DNA of 35,129 nt, taken from assembly GCA_020354435.1 (NCBI GenBank), contig CP070646.1:2216698-2251826 (forward strand), written 5' to 3'. Every line of letters begins with the position of its first letter. Position 1 is the stretch's first letter. This document shows positions 16,593-24,206 of the stretch, piece after piece. The stretch is from Gammaproteobacteria bacterium (lineage in GTDB: Bacteria; Pseudomonadota; Gammaproteobacteria; GCA-001735895). The notes under the pieces are model-generated. The model ran no database searches and was not told where the DNA came from. It saw only the letters and a list, made by a program, of their open reading frames with translations. The position numbers were made by a program, and so were the translations under genes.

Positions 16593-17989
16593 GCGAAGAT
16601 ATCCACCAGCGCATGCGCCAGGACATGTCATCCAGGGTCGCGTTCGATGACGCGCGCGACGCCGCCTATGCCTATGCCGACGCAGCACCCGAACGTAACG
16701 TCTTTCCGACGCCGGAGGCGCTCGCCGCGCTGGCCGGGTTCGACGAATCCCTGCCAGCGCGGCCGGGTGACGCGATTCAGATCGTGCGACAGCTGGCCGA
16801 ACTGGGGTCGCCCGCGACGGTATCGCAAATCGCCGGACGATACTTCGGCCTGGTCAACGGTGGCGTCATTCCGGCATCACTGGCGGTGCGCTGGCTGACC
16901 GACTTCTGGGATCAGAATACACCGCTATACCTGTCGTCCCCGGTCGCATCCAAACTCGAGGAAGTCACCGAGGGCTGGTTGCGGCAACTGTTCGAATTGC
17001 CCGAATCGAGTGTCGCCGGGTTCGTCAGCGGTTCTTCATTATCGATCTTCTGCGGCCTGGCCGCGGCCCGACAGCGCAACTTCGCCCGTCTTGGCTGGGA
17101 CGTCAACCGTCGTGGCTTAATCGATGCACCACGGTTACGCATCGTCGCCAGCCGGCAGGCGCACGGCACCGTGTCCAAAGCGATTGCGCTACTCGGTTTT
17201 GGTCTCGACAATGTCGAATGGGTCGAGGCCGACCAGCAGGGCAGGATCGATAGCGATGCAGTGCCGGAACTCGATGCCTCGTGCATCCTGTTGCTGCAGG
17301 CCGGCAACGTCAATACGGGCGCCTTCGACGATTTCGAAGCCCTCGGCCGACGCGCCAACGCGGCCGGCGCCTGGGTGCATGTCGACGGCGCTTTCGGCCT
17401 GTGGGCGGCGGCCGCCAGGGATCTGAAACACCTGACGCGTGGCATCGAACTTGCCGACTCGTGGTCGTTCGACGGTCACAAAACTTTGAACACGCCTTAC
17501 GATTGCGGTGTCATCATGTGTCGCGATCGCGATGCGCTGGTGAACGCGCTGCATGCAGCCGGAGCCTATATCACCTATAGCGACAAGCGCGACGGCATGC
17601 TTTATACGCCCGAGATGTCGCGCCGGGCACGCGTTATCGAACTCTGGGCCGCGCTCAAGTATCTGGGCAGATCCGGCCTCGACGAGATGGTGTACGGAAT
17701 GCATCTGCGCGCCCGGCAATTCGCCCGGGAACTTGAACAGCAAGGGTTCGAGATACTGAACGACGTGGTTTTCAACCAGGTGCTGGTCGCCTGTGACAAC
17801 GATAAGCTAACCGTCAATACGATCGAGCGGATTCAACAATCGGGTGAATGCTGGGTCGGCGGCACGACCTGGCAGGGGCGTCACGTGATTCGCATCAGTG
17901 TCTGTTCGTGGGCAACCACCGAGGCCGATGTCGGGCGCTGCGTAGAGGCTTTCGTCGACGCGCGAAAAAAGGCGACCGAGGGCGCCTGA
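16589..17989 (+). CDS. PLP-dependent group II decarboxylase-like protein
   Basis: The 466-residue protein belongs to the aromatic-L-amino-acid/glutamate decarboxylase family (fold type I). The PLP lysine is K298 in SFDGHKTLNTPYDCG, the aspartate is D266 in HVDGAFGLWA, and the ring-stacking histidine is H192 in RQAHGTVSKA. Such enzymes usually decarboxylate amino acids to amines, though some members act as aldolases, lyases or cysteate decarboxylases. The substrate is unknown. It starts within the stop of the glycosylase remnant and ends two bases before a LysE exporter gene, so the three genes from D-aminoacylase onward form an apparent operon for handling an unusual amino acid or its amine. 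Confidence 0.88.
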   Translation: MSEDIHQRMRQDMSSRVAFDDARDAAYAYADAAPERNVFPTPEALAALAGFDESLPARPGDAIQIVRQLAELGSPATVSQIAGRYFGLVNGGVIPASLAVRWLTDFWDQNTPLYLSSPVASKLEEVTEGWLRQLFELPESSVAGFVSGSSLSIFCGLAAARQRNFARLGWDVNRRGLIDAPRLRIVASRQAHGTVSKAIALLGFGLDNVEWVEADQQGRIDSDAVPELDASCILLLQAGNVNTGAFDDFEALGRRANAAGAWVHVDGAFGLWAAAARDLKHLTRGIELADSWSFDGHKTLNTPYDCGVIMCRDRDALVNALHAAGAYITYSDKRDGMLYTPEMSRRARVIELWAALKYLGRSGLDEMVYGMHLRARQFARELEQQGFEILNDVVFNQVLVACDNDKLTVNTIERIQQSGECWVGGTTWQGRHVIRISVCSWATTEADVGRCVEAFVDARKKATEGA

Positions 17990-17991
17990 AC

Positions 17992-18615
17992 ATGGATCTC
18001 AACGCTTTCGCGCTGCTGGTTATCGCCTGTCTCGCGGTCAACCTGTCGCCCGGACCCTCTGTACTGCTGGTCAGTTCAGTCAGCGCGGCCCATGGATTCC
18101 GGGCGGGGCTGTTAGCGGTACTCGGCATGACCGCGGGCGCTTTCGTACACGTCGTACTGGCGGCCAGCGGCGTCGCTGCGATCCTCGCCGCCGCGCCGAT
18201 CGCGTTCGCGCTGGTTCAATACCTCGGCGCCGCTTACCTGATTTACCTCGGCATCGACCTGTGCCGCAAGAAACCGGTTAAAAGCGGCGAAACTCGCTAC
18301 CGCGACGTCGGCGACGACTGGCATTACTTCCGCCGCGGGCTGCTGGTAGATTCGCTCAATCCCAAGATCGCACTGTTTTTCCTGGCTTTTATTCCGCAGT
18401 TTCTGAACTCGGTGGCAACGCCGGGATTCGCGGTATCGCTGATGCTGGGTTCGGTCTTCCTGGTAACCGGCGCGATCGTCAACGGCTCGATCGCGTGGCT
18501 GGTCGCGGCTGGTGTAAACCAGACCCGCGGCTTCTTCGGTGAATGGCTGCAGCGCTGGATACCGGCCAGCGTGCTGATTTACCTCGGCCTGCGTCTGCTG
18601 TGGCAGGAAAACTAA
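17992..18615 (+). CDS. LysE/RhtB family amino acid exporter
   Basis: The ATG at 17992, two bases after the decarboxylase stop, is used rather than the longer frame that overlaps it. The 207-residue protein has about six hydrophobic segments and the family signatures NLSPGPSVLLVSS (residues 16-28) and LLVDSLNPKIALFFLAFIPQF in the middle. LysE/RhtB proteins export amino acids such as lysine, homoserine or threonine across the inner membrane. Being coupled to the decarboxylase gene, it may expel the substrate or product of that enzyme. Substrate cannot be inferred from sequence alone. Confidence 0.92.
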   Translation: MDLNAFALLVIACLAVNLSPGPSVLLVSSVSAAHGFRAGLLAVLGMTAGAFVHVVLAASGVAAILAAAPIAFALVQYLGAAYLIYLGIDLCRKKPVKSGETRYRDVGDDWHYFRRGLLVDSLNPKIALFFLAFIPQFLNSVATPGFAVSLMLGSVFLVTGAIVNGSIAWLVAAGVNQTRGFFGEWLQRWIPASVLIYLGLRLLWQEN

Positions 18616-18673
18616 AATCCATTAGCGGACCATTGCCAGGAGAGCGTGATAAAACACTCCTTCGAAGCTAAAA

Positions 18674-18701
18674 AGATTGCTTCTCTGCGCTCGCAATGAC
18701 G
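18674..18701. repeat. Interspersed palindromic repeat, GATTGC...GCAATGACG type
   Basis: The 28-base segment begins AGATTGCTTCTCTGCGC and ends CTCGCAATGACG, with ATTGC/GCAAT as complementary ends. I recognise this as a very widespread bacterial intergenic repeat whose reverse complement begins CGTCATTGCGAGCG. It lies in the 114-base convergent gap between the LysE gene and a secreted protein gene. Confidence 0.7.
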
Positions 18702-18729
18702 AGTAGCCGACGAACTTGCTTACAAGGGA

Positions 18730-19092
18730 TTATTGCGTACCACGCTGCGGTAAATCGACGGTGACTTCGTTCTCGCTATAGCCGTGCCTGGAATCACGCG
18801 CACGAATCTTGACCTGTTTGGTTTCGGGCGGAATCAGTACCCCGGACAGCGATCGTGTAAAAGGTTGCTCGTTTTCATGCGGATGGTGCAACACCCTCGA
18901 TTTCAGCAGCTTGTTGTCCAGCGTAACGACATCCCACCGGTCCGCGTAGTGATGCCAGCCTTCGTCGCCGTGCTCCAGCGTTACCGCGAAGGTGCAGCTG
19001 CTCGGGCATTCGACCTTGACCTCGAGAATCCTGACCTCACCGGCAAACACGGCCGACGACAGCAGCAGCAACGGAGCGAGTAAGTATTTCAT
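18730..19092 (-). CDS. Small secreted protein of unknown function
   Basis: I do not recognise a domain. The 120-residue product has a clear signal peptide, with MKYLLAPLLLLSSAVFA followed by a probable cleavage before GEVRIL. The mature part of about 103 residues is predicted to be beta-rich. It has two cysteines close together (VECPSSCTF) that could form a disulfide, and a histidine-rich patch (LHHPHENEQPF) in the middle. It is the last gene of a minus-strand run with the DUF2007 and djlA genes, with only 14 bases before it. A periplasmic or secreted location is inferred from the signal peptide. Confidence 0.75.
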   Translation of the reverse strand: MKYLLAPLLLLSSAVFAGEVRILEVKVECPSSCTFAVTLEHGDEGWHHYADRWDVVTLDNKLLKSRVLHHPHENEQPFTRSLSGVLIPPETKQVKIRARDSRHGYSENEVTVDLPQRGTQ

Positions 19093-19106
19093 CGGTGAGC
19101 CTCCAC

Positions 19107-19412
19107 TTATTCAAAGGCGCGGCCGCATTTCCAGCATACCTGGAAAGCCGCGTCGTTTTTTTCCTGGCAGCCCCGGCAATACCAGTCCTGCTGTTCTTGA
19201 TTATGCATGACATCCTGCACGATCGCCTGTGCCTGCGCAAATCGCGAATCGTCTTCCACCCACAGTTCGGGCCAGGTATCGAAGGCCGCCAGGTCGCCAA
19301 CGCCACCGGCGGCGAACTCGTTGACGACAACGGTTTCGATACCTTCCGCCTGCAACAGGTTTTTCAGGTTGAACAGGATCATTCGATTTTCGTGGGTGAA
19401 AACCTTTTTCAT
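19107..19412 (-). CDS. DUF2007 domain protein with C-terminal zinc ribbon
   Basis: The ATG at 19412 overlaps the end of djlA by four bases and gives a 101-residue protein with the DUF2007 N-terminus MKKVFTHENRMILFNLKNLL. This domain (a small ferredoxin-like fold, named putative signal-transducing protein) covers residues 1-70. The C-terminus is a rubredoxin-like zinc ribbon with C79-x2-C82 and C93-x2-C96. The longer open frame upstream lies inside djlA and is not credible. Overlap with djlA suggests translational coupling. Function is not known for the family, though the zinc ribbon and domain resemble regulatory or adaptor proteins. Confidence 0.85.
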   Translation of the reverse strand: MKKVFTHENRMILFNLKNLLQAEGIETVVVNEFAAGGVGDLAAFDTWPELWVEDDSRFAQAQAIVQDVMHNQEQQDWYCRGCQEKNDAAFQVCWKCGRAFE

Positions 19413-20194
19413 GCGCCCCGGGATTTTCGTATCAATTCGTAGGCTGCCTTGATCTGTTGCGTTTTTTCGTTGGCATCCTGGATCATTTCCTCGGGCAATC
19501 CCTTGGCCACCAGCTTGTCCGGATGGTGTTGCGACATCAGGCGGCGATAGGTCTTCTTGAGTTCGGCATCGCTGACCGACTTGTCGACCCCGAGTATATG
19601 ATAAGCGTCCTCGAGCGAAGTCTTGCTGGTAGCGGGATCGTAGTCGCTGCGGCCGAAACCGGCACGCAGCATTTCTTCGAGTCGATCGAGCTGCGCCGCG
19701 GGGATGCCGAGGTGACCACAAATCCTGACCAGCGCTTCCCGTTCCGCCGGGTGCATGACACCATCGGCATAGGCGGCCTGAAGCTGGATTTCGAGAAACA
19801 TTTGTATCAGCGTCGTGCGCCGATGCGTTTCCCGCCTGAACTGCTGCATGACTTCGTCGATCGGGAAATCTTCGGCCTTGCCTTCACCGAAAAGTTTCTT
19901 CGCCGACTCGCGCATCTCCGCGTTCAGGCCCAGCTTATCCATAACCGCCTCGGCAAGCCGGATTTCGTCGCGCGTGACGCGGCCGTCGGCCTTGGCTATA
20001 TACCCCATGACCGAAAAGGTCGCGGTGAAGAAGGCCGCCTGGATACGTTCCTGGTCTGCGGCCCATTCGCCGCTGCCAAGACCGCTCATGCCGCGATCGA
20101 AGCTGTGGCCGAAGGCGATGCCCATCAACGCGCCCAGCGGCCCGCCGATGAGAAATCCGAATGCGCCACCCAGCGCTTTACCCCACCAGGCCAT
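19409..20194 (-). CDS. djlA: DjlA-type DnaJ co-chaperone
   Basis: This 261-residue protein has the DjlA layout. It has a Gly-rich N-terminal membrane segment (residues 8-30, GGAFGFLIGGPLGALMG), a TerB-like helical domain (about 50-180), and a C-terminal J domain (about 196-258) with the HPD triad at 224-226. DjlA is an inner-membrane partner of DnaK that stimulates its ATPase, linked in E. coli to envelope stress. The J domain at the very C-terminus is diagnostic. It follows the methyltransferase gene by two bases and overlaps the DUF2007 gene. Confidence 0.95.
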   Translation of the reverse strand: MAWWGKALGGAFGFLIGGPLGALMGIAFGHSFDRGMSGLGSGEWAADQERIQAAFFTATFSVMGYIAKADGRVTRDEIRLAEAVMDKLGLNAEMRESAKKLFGEGKAEDFPIDEVMQQFRRETHRRTTLIQMFLEIQLQAAYADGVMHPAEREALVRICGHLGIPAAQLDRLEEMLRAGFGRSDYDPATSKTSLEDAYHILGVDKSVSDAELKKTYRRLMSQHHPDKLVAKGLPEEMIQDANEKTQQIKAAYELIRKSRGA

Positions 20195-20196
20195 GA

Positions 20197-21042
20197 CTAT
20201 TTACCCGCTACGCGTAACAGCAACAGGCGATAAACCTTGTGCCGCGCGAAGTTATCGCCGTGGCGCTCGCCACTGAGGTACTTGCGATTGATCTTTCTTA
20301 ACTTCTTCTTGTACTTCCAGCGAAACAGCTTCGACAACCACGGATGGTTACTGTCGAAGGTATAACCGATCAACTTGAAGGTCGGATAAAACAGTTCGCG
20401 CCCCATTTGATCGACGATATCCAGGTTGGGGGCAGTTTCGCGGGTAATATCCTCGTCCGCCAGCACTTCCAGCCCGGATCGCTCCAGCGCCACCATGAAC
20501 TTTCTGATCGGGTGACCGCCGCCGATGACCGATCTTCCGGGCGCGCCGGTCTTGAAAAAATCGCAAATCAGGATGTATCCGCCCGGATTGAGCCGACGTT
20601 TCGCATTATCCAGCACGCTATCGAGCGTGATGTACTGAAAGCTCTCGCTGAACATGACCAGGTCGAACTTGTCGTTGTCGTCGAAGCTGACATCCTCGAA
20701 ACGTCCCTGGTGGATTTTGAAATCCGCACCGGCCTGTTGCCGGGCGGCTTCCGATAACAGCGGGCTAGGTGACACACCTTCGACGATATAACCGCGCTGT
20801 CGCAATTCGCTGGCGAGGCCTCCGGCGCCACAGCCGACATCGAGAATACGCGACACACCATCAGGTATATGGCTTATCAGAAAATCCGAGTAACGCCGCT
20901 GCGCTTCGGGCAAATTCTGAATGCAGACTTCGAGATCATCCTGCCACAGGCCGTAATGCAGGTCGCGGGTGCCGAGGAAAAAATTTAATACGTTAAGCCC
21001 GGCAACCAGCCCGACTTCCCTGGAATCTACTTTAGCTGTCAT
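20197..21042 (-). CDS. Class I SAM-dependent methyltransferase, substrate unknown
   Basis: The 281-residue protein has a Rossmann-like methyltransferase domain. Motif I is ILDVGCGAGG (residues 66-75), the acidic post-I region is EGVSPSP, and motif IV lies around FDLVMFSESFQYI. The LHYGLW stretch at residues 28-33 and the SESFQYI region recall small-molecule methyltransferases of the UbiE or cyclopropane-fatty-acid-synthase-like groups. The C-terminus is strongly basic (KYKKKLRKINRKYLSG), which may contact membrane or nucleic acid. It lies 18 bases after prmB and two before djlA, so it shares their transcript. No specific substrate can be supported. Confidence 0.85.
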   Translation of the reverse strand: MTAKVDSREVGLVAGLNVLNFFLGTRDLHYGLWQDDLEVCIQNLPEAQRRYSDFLISHIPDGVSRILDVGCGAGGLASELRQRGYIVEGVSPSPLLSEAARQQAGADFKIHQGRFEDVSFDDNDKFDLVMFSESFQYITLDSVLDNAKRRLNPGGYILICDFFKTGAPGRSVIGGGHPIRKFMVALERSGLEVLADEDITRETAPNLDIVDQMGRELFYPTFKLIGYTFDSNHPWLSKLFRWKYKKKLRKINRKYLSGERHGDNFARHKVYRLLLLRVAGK

Positions 21043-21060
21043 GAATGGACCCGACCCGTG

Positions 21061-21984
21061 CTAGCTCGCGAGCGCGATAATCGCGTTCTGCTGCTGTTTC
21101 AGATCCTGCGCGTGGATGCAGCAAACCCCGCCACCATATTCCAGATCGACCCAGGTCATAGGCAGAAAATCGTATTTTTGTTCGAGCGCCGCCTGCGTGT
21201 TGCCGACCTCGAGGAAAAGCACCCCATGATCGCTCAGATAAGCGCCTGCAGCGGCAAGGATACGGTCCACAACCTGCAATCCGTCCTCGCCTGCACCTAA
21301 ACCCAGTTCCGGTTCGCATTTAAACTCGGCGCTAAGGGCGGACATATCTTCGGCATCGACATAGGGAGGATTGCTCACGATAAGGTCGAACTCCTGTGGC
21401 GGAATCGCGTCGAAAAGGTCGGATTGGTAAAGCGTTATATGGTCACTGAGTTCATGCTGTGCAAGATTTATCGCGGCGACTTCGAGTGCGTCGCGCGAAA
21501 TGTCCGATGCACAAACCCGGGCATCGGGAAACTGGTATTGCGCGGCGATGGCGATGCAGCCGCTGCCGGTACAAAGATCGAGAATACGTGTTACCCGGCT
21601 GCTGTCGATCCAGGGCTCGAAATGATCGGAAAGCAGTTCCGCCATCGGCGAACGCGGCACCAGCACTCGTTCGTCAACGTAAAACCTGAGGCCGCAGAAC
21701 CAGGATTCACGCGTGATATAGGCCGCGGGCTGGCGTGAACTCACGCGCAGTTGCAAAACCTTAACGACCTGCTCGCGTTCTTCCAGCGTCAGGGATGTAT
21801 CCAGGTATTCGTCTGGCCAGTCGTAAGGCAACGACAGCGCATGCAGTACCAGGTAGCGGGCCTCGTCCAGCGCGCTGACGAAGCCATGGCCGAAACTTAG
21901 CTCATTGCGCGAGAACTCGCTACTGCCCCAGCGAATGAAGTCACGCGTCGTTGTCAGGACCTGCAGGGATTCGGGAATCGACAC
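21061..21984 (-). CDS. prmB: Ribosomal protein L3 N5-glutamine methyltransferase
   Basis: The 307-residue protein matches PrmB (YfcB), which methylates a glutamine of ribosomal protein uL3 using SAM. SAM motif I is LDLCTGSGCIA (residues 135-145), the catalytic NPPY motif is at 205-208 in VSNPPYVDAEDM, and EPELGLGAGEDGL follows. The N-terminal helical domain (residues 1-90) and the VPRSPMAELL segment separate PrmB from PrmC, which has a different pattern after NPPY. It begins the five-gene minus-strand run. The start is 55 bases from the divergent sco gene. Confidence 0.95.
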   Translation of the reverse strand: MSIPESLQVLTTTRDFIRWGSSEFSRNELSFGHGFVSALDEARYLVLHALSLPYDWPDEYLDTSLTLEEREQVVKVLQLRVSSRQPAAYITRESWFCGLRFYVDERVLVPRSPMAELLSDHFEPWIDSSRVTRILDLCTGSGCIAIAAQYQFPDARVCASDISRDALEVAAINLAQHELSDHITLYQSDLFDAIPPQEFDLIVSNPPYVDAEDMSALSAEFKCEPELGLGAGEDGLQVVDRILAAAGAYLSDHGVLFLEVGNTQAALEQKYDFLPMTWVDLEYGGGVCCIHAQDLKQQQNAIIALAS

Positions 21985-22039
21985 GTTGTGTTTGTTACCA
22001 GTTGAAATATAATGCCGCGGATTTTACACCATTACGTTC

Positions 22040-22660
22040 ATGAATAAATCGAGTATCGTTATCGTCTCAGCGCTGGCGCTGGTCGTTGGTTTCTGGCTGT
22101 CCTGGCTGATCGGTGCCAACCGAACAATCGAGCTCGAGACGGGTACCTGGTTCGGCGACCAGGCGCGAGCGCTGCCCGAATTCCAACTACTCGATCACAA
22201 TCGCCAGAACCTGACTCGCGCCGACCTCAACGGCAAATGGAATCTGATTTTCTTCGGTTATACGCATTGCCCCGATATATGTCCGGCCAGCCTGCAAACA
22301 CTGGCCGACATGATGCGCGCGATCGACGATCCCGACGTTGCCGAGGCTCTGCGGGTTTACTTCGTTTCGGTCGATCCCGGGCGTGACAAGCCGGAGGTGC
22401 TGGCCAGTTACGTCAGTTATTTCAATCCTGATTTTATCGGAGCCACCGCCGAAATGGACAAGCTGACACCATTGACGAAATCGTTGGGCATTGCCCATGC
22501 GATCCGCAACAAGGTCGGGGACAACCCGGTTTACGATGTCGATCACAGCGCAGCGATCGTGCTGATCAATCCGAAGGCGGAATTTGCCGGGCTGTTCGGC
22601 GCACCGCACGATGCCCTGGCGCTGGCGCGAGACATGACACGTATCGTCGAATACAACTAA
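22040..22660 (+). CDS. Sco1/SenC/PrrC-family copper chaperone
   Basis: The 206-residue protein has an N-terminal membrane anchor (residues 5-25) and a periplasmic thioredoxin-like domain. The copper ligands are C77 and C81 in THCPDICPAS and H169 in DVDHSAAIVL. These three residues define Sco proteins that help build the CuA centre of cytochrome c oxidase. PVYDVDHS and FVSVDPGRD are further family marks. It is followed after 15 bases by a PCuAC gene, the usual partner that supplies Cu(I) to Sco or directly to the oxidase. The oxidase genes themselves are not in the window. The gene starts divergently from prmB. Confidence 0.95.
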   Translation: MNKSSIVIVSALALVVGFWLSWLIGANRTIELETGTWFGDQARALPEFQLLDHNRQNLTRADLNGKWNLIFFGYTHCPDICPASLQTLADMMRAIDDPDVAEALRVYFVSVDPGRDKPEVLASYVSYFNPDFIGATAEMDKLTPLTKSLGIAHAIRNKVGDNPVYDVDHSAAIVLINPKAEFAGLFGAPHDALALARDMTRIVEYN

Positions 22661-22675
22661 CAACGCGAACCGTAG

Positions 22676-23086
22676 ATGCCGCGTTTTCTCCTTTTCCTGG
22701 CACTCCTGGCTCCGACCGTCAGCCTGGCGGAACTCGACATCAGCGATGCCTGGATAAAAAACCTGCCGCCCTCGGTACCGGTGCGCGCCGGCTATATGAC
22801 GCTGCATAACGCGCAATCGAAGACCCAGCGTATCGTCGCCGTGCATAGCGAAAGCTTTGCCAGCGTTGAAATACACCAGACCCTGATGCAGGATGGCATG
22901 ATGCGCATGGAACAGGTGCCGGCCCTGCAGATCGAACCGGGAGAAACCGTGCAACTGGCACCTGGCGGATTACATTTAATGATGATGCAACCTGCACAGC
23001 CGACCCGCCCGGGCGAAGTGCACCGTATCGAGATTGAGTTCGAAGACGGCTCGCGGCAGAGCCTGCAAATGACGGTAAGAAAATAG
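22676..23086 (+). CDS. PCuAC (DUF461) periplasmic Cu(I) chaperone
   Basis: The 136-residue protein has a signal peptide (residues 1-18, cleaved after SLA). Its complete copper motif H-x10-M-x21-H-x-M is formed by H67, M78, H100 and M102. PCuAC proteins carry Cu(I) to Sco and to the CuA site of cytochrome oxidase. Every motif spacing is exact. Extra methionines (MMRM, LMMMQ) flank the site. The ATG lies 15 bases after the sco stop; psd starts two bases after this stop, so the three genes form one operon even though psd belongs to lipid synthesis. Confidence 0.95.
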   Translation: MPRFLLFLALLAPTVSLAELDISDAWIKNLPPSVPVRAGYMTLHNAQSKTQRIVAVHSESFASVEIHQTLMQDGMMRMEQVPALQIEPGETVQLAPGGLHLMMMQPAQPTRPGEVHRIEIEFEDGSRQSLQMTVRK

Positions 23087-23088
23087 AC

Positions 23089-23952
23089 GTGGCCGAACTG
23101 ACAAGAAAACAGAAATTTCTCAAGGCGCTGTTTTACGCGATTCCGCATCATGCCGTATCGCGCGTGGTTTATTTCGTCACGCGCCTGCGCGGCCCGCAGG
23201 TCAAACCGATGATCACCTGGTTCGTCGAAAAATACGGCGTCGACATGAACGATGCGGCCCAATCCGAGATCGATTATTACCAGACTTTCAACGAGTTTTT
23301 CACGCGTGCTTTAAAAGACGGTATCCGCCCTGTCGCGGCGGGGGACAATACCCTCGCCTGTCCCTGTGACGGTATCGTCTCGCAGGCCGGCGCTATTCGA
23401 GCCGGCGACATCCTGCAGGCCAAGGGGCGCACTTACAGCGTGCTCGAACTGTTAGGCGGCGACACAGACATGGCGGCGCAGTTTGCCGACGGACGCTTCG
23501 CGACCATCTACCTCTCCCCTCGCGACTACCACCGGCTGCACATGCCGCTGGATGCCAACCTGATCAGGATGATCCATGTGCCCGGGCGCCTGTTCAGTGT
23601 CGCCGAGTGGACCGTGGAAGAAATCCCGCGTCTGTTTGCACGCAATGAACGCCTCGTCTGTTATTTCGAAACCAGCGCCGGGCCGATGGTGATGGTGCTG
23701 GTCGGCGCAATCAACGTATCCGCCATCGAGACCGTCTGGAGTGGCCAGGTGATCCCGCCACGCGGCAAGAAAATCAGCGAGTTCGATTACAGCCACACGC
23801 GCAAGGAAATTTCCAAGGGCGACGAGATGGGGCGCTTCAACATGGGTTCGACCGTCATCCTGCTAACCGGCGACAACGTCGAGTGGTTAGCCAACATTAC
23901 TGCCGGCGAGCCCGTCCAAATGGGCCAGCAAATCGGCCACTTCCCGAATTAG
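23089..23952 (+). CDS. psd: Phosphatidylserine decarboxylase proenzyme
   Basis: The frame starts with GTG at 23089, two bases after the PCuAC stop. The 287-residue proenzyme makes phosphatidylethanolamine at the inner membrane. It self-cleaves before the serine of the GST motif (MGST here, S254), turning that serine into a pyruvoyl group. The likely triad partners are D94 in CDGIVSQ and H151 in DYHRLHMP. The length and these positions agree with E. coli Psd (322 residues with a longer tail). It is followed by the palindrome at 23972, which may end transcription. Confidence 0.96.
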   Translation: MAELTRKQKFLKALFYAIPHHAVSRVVYFVTRLRGPQVKPMITWFVEKYGVDMNDAAQSEIDYYQTFNEFFTRALKDGIRPVAAGDNTLACPCDGIVSQAGAIRAGDILQAKGRTYSVLELLGGDTDMAAQFADGRFATIYLSPRDYHRLHMPLDANLIRMIHVPGRLFSVAEWTVEEIPRLFARNERLVCYFETSAGPMVMVLVGAINVSAIETVWSGQVIPPRGKKISEFDYSHTRKEISKGDEMGRFNMGSTVILLTGDNVEWLANITAGEPVQMGQQIGHFPN

Positions 23953-23971
23953 CTTCCACTTCACTCAAATC

Positions 23972-24017
23972 GGGGACAGACCACGTTTTCGGCAAGCCGA
24001 AAACGTGGTCTGTCCCC
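23972..24017. repeat. Perfect palindrome with GGGGACAG ends, second of its kind
   Basis: Two 21-base arms (23972-23992 and 23997-24017) are perfectly complementary around a CAAG loop. The outer eight bases, GGGGACAG/CTGTCCCC, are the same as in the 11949-12009 element, but the inner parts differ (ACCACGTTTTCGG here). It sits 19 bases after the psd stop. Confidence 0.9.
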
Positions 24018-24059
24018 TTCTGCGCGGAAGTCCATACCTGAAACCCTGGTACGGTATGA

Positions 24060-24170
24060 GGCGCGGCTATCGGTGGAGTTTTTCGGGGCGTTGCGCGCCA
24101 GGGAAGGCGCGCACGAGCCTACATGGATGTATTCACGGCGTCCCCGAAAAACTCCGGCGATAGCCGCGCC
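24060..24170. repeat. Composite inverted-repeat element
   Basis: An outer pair of arms (24060-24090 and 24139-24170) is complementary at all but about three positions. They enclose an inner hairpin of seven base pairs (24093-24099 with 24106-24112) and a segment GAGCCTACATGGATGTATTC. The layout, including the small CATACC/GGTATG pair at 24033-24058, is that of a folded intergenic repeat. It lies between psd and epmA and has no coding frame I can support. The ACATGGATGT part recalls dispersed repeats I have seen in other marine gammaproteobacteria, unverified here. Confidence 0.75.
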
Positions 24171-24206
24171 GTCGAAGGGAAAGCTTAAGCTTTTAGAACC
24201 GGGGAG

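Noticed and set aside
24060..24170. tRNA or known ncRNA gene
   Set aside because: The fold has nested arms but lacks tRNA arms, an anticodon loop or a CCA end; it fits an intergenic repeat better.
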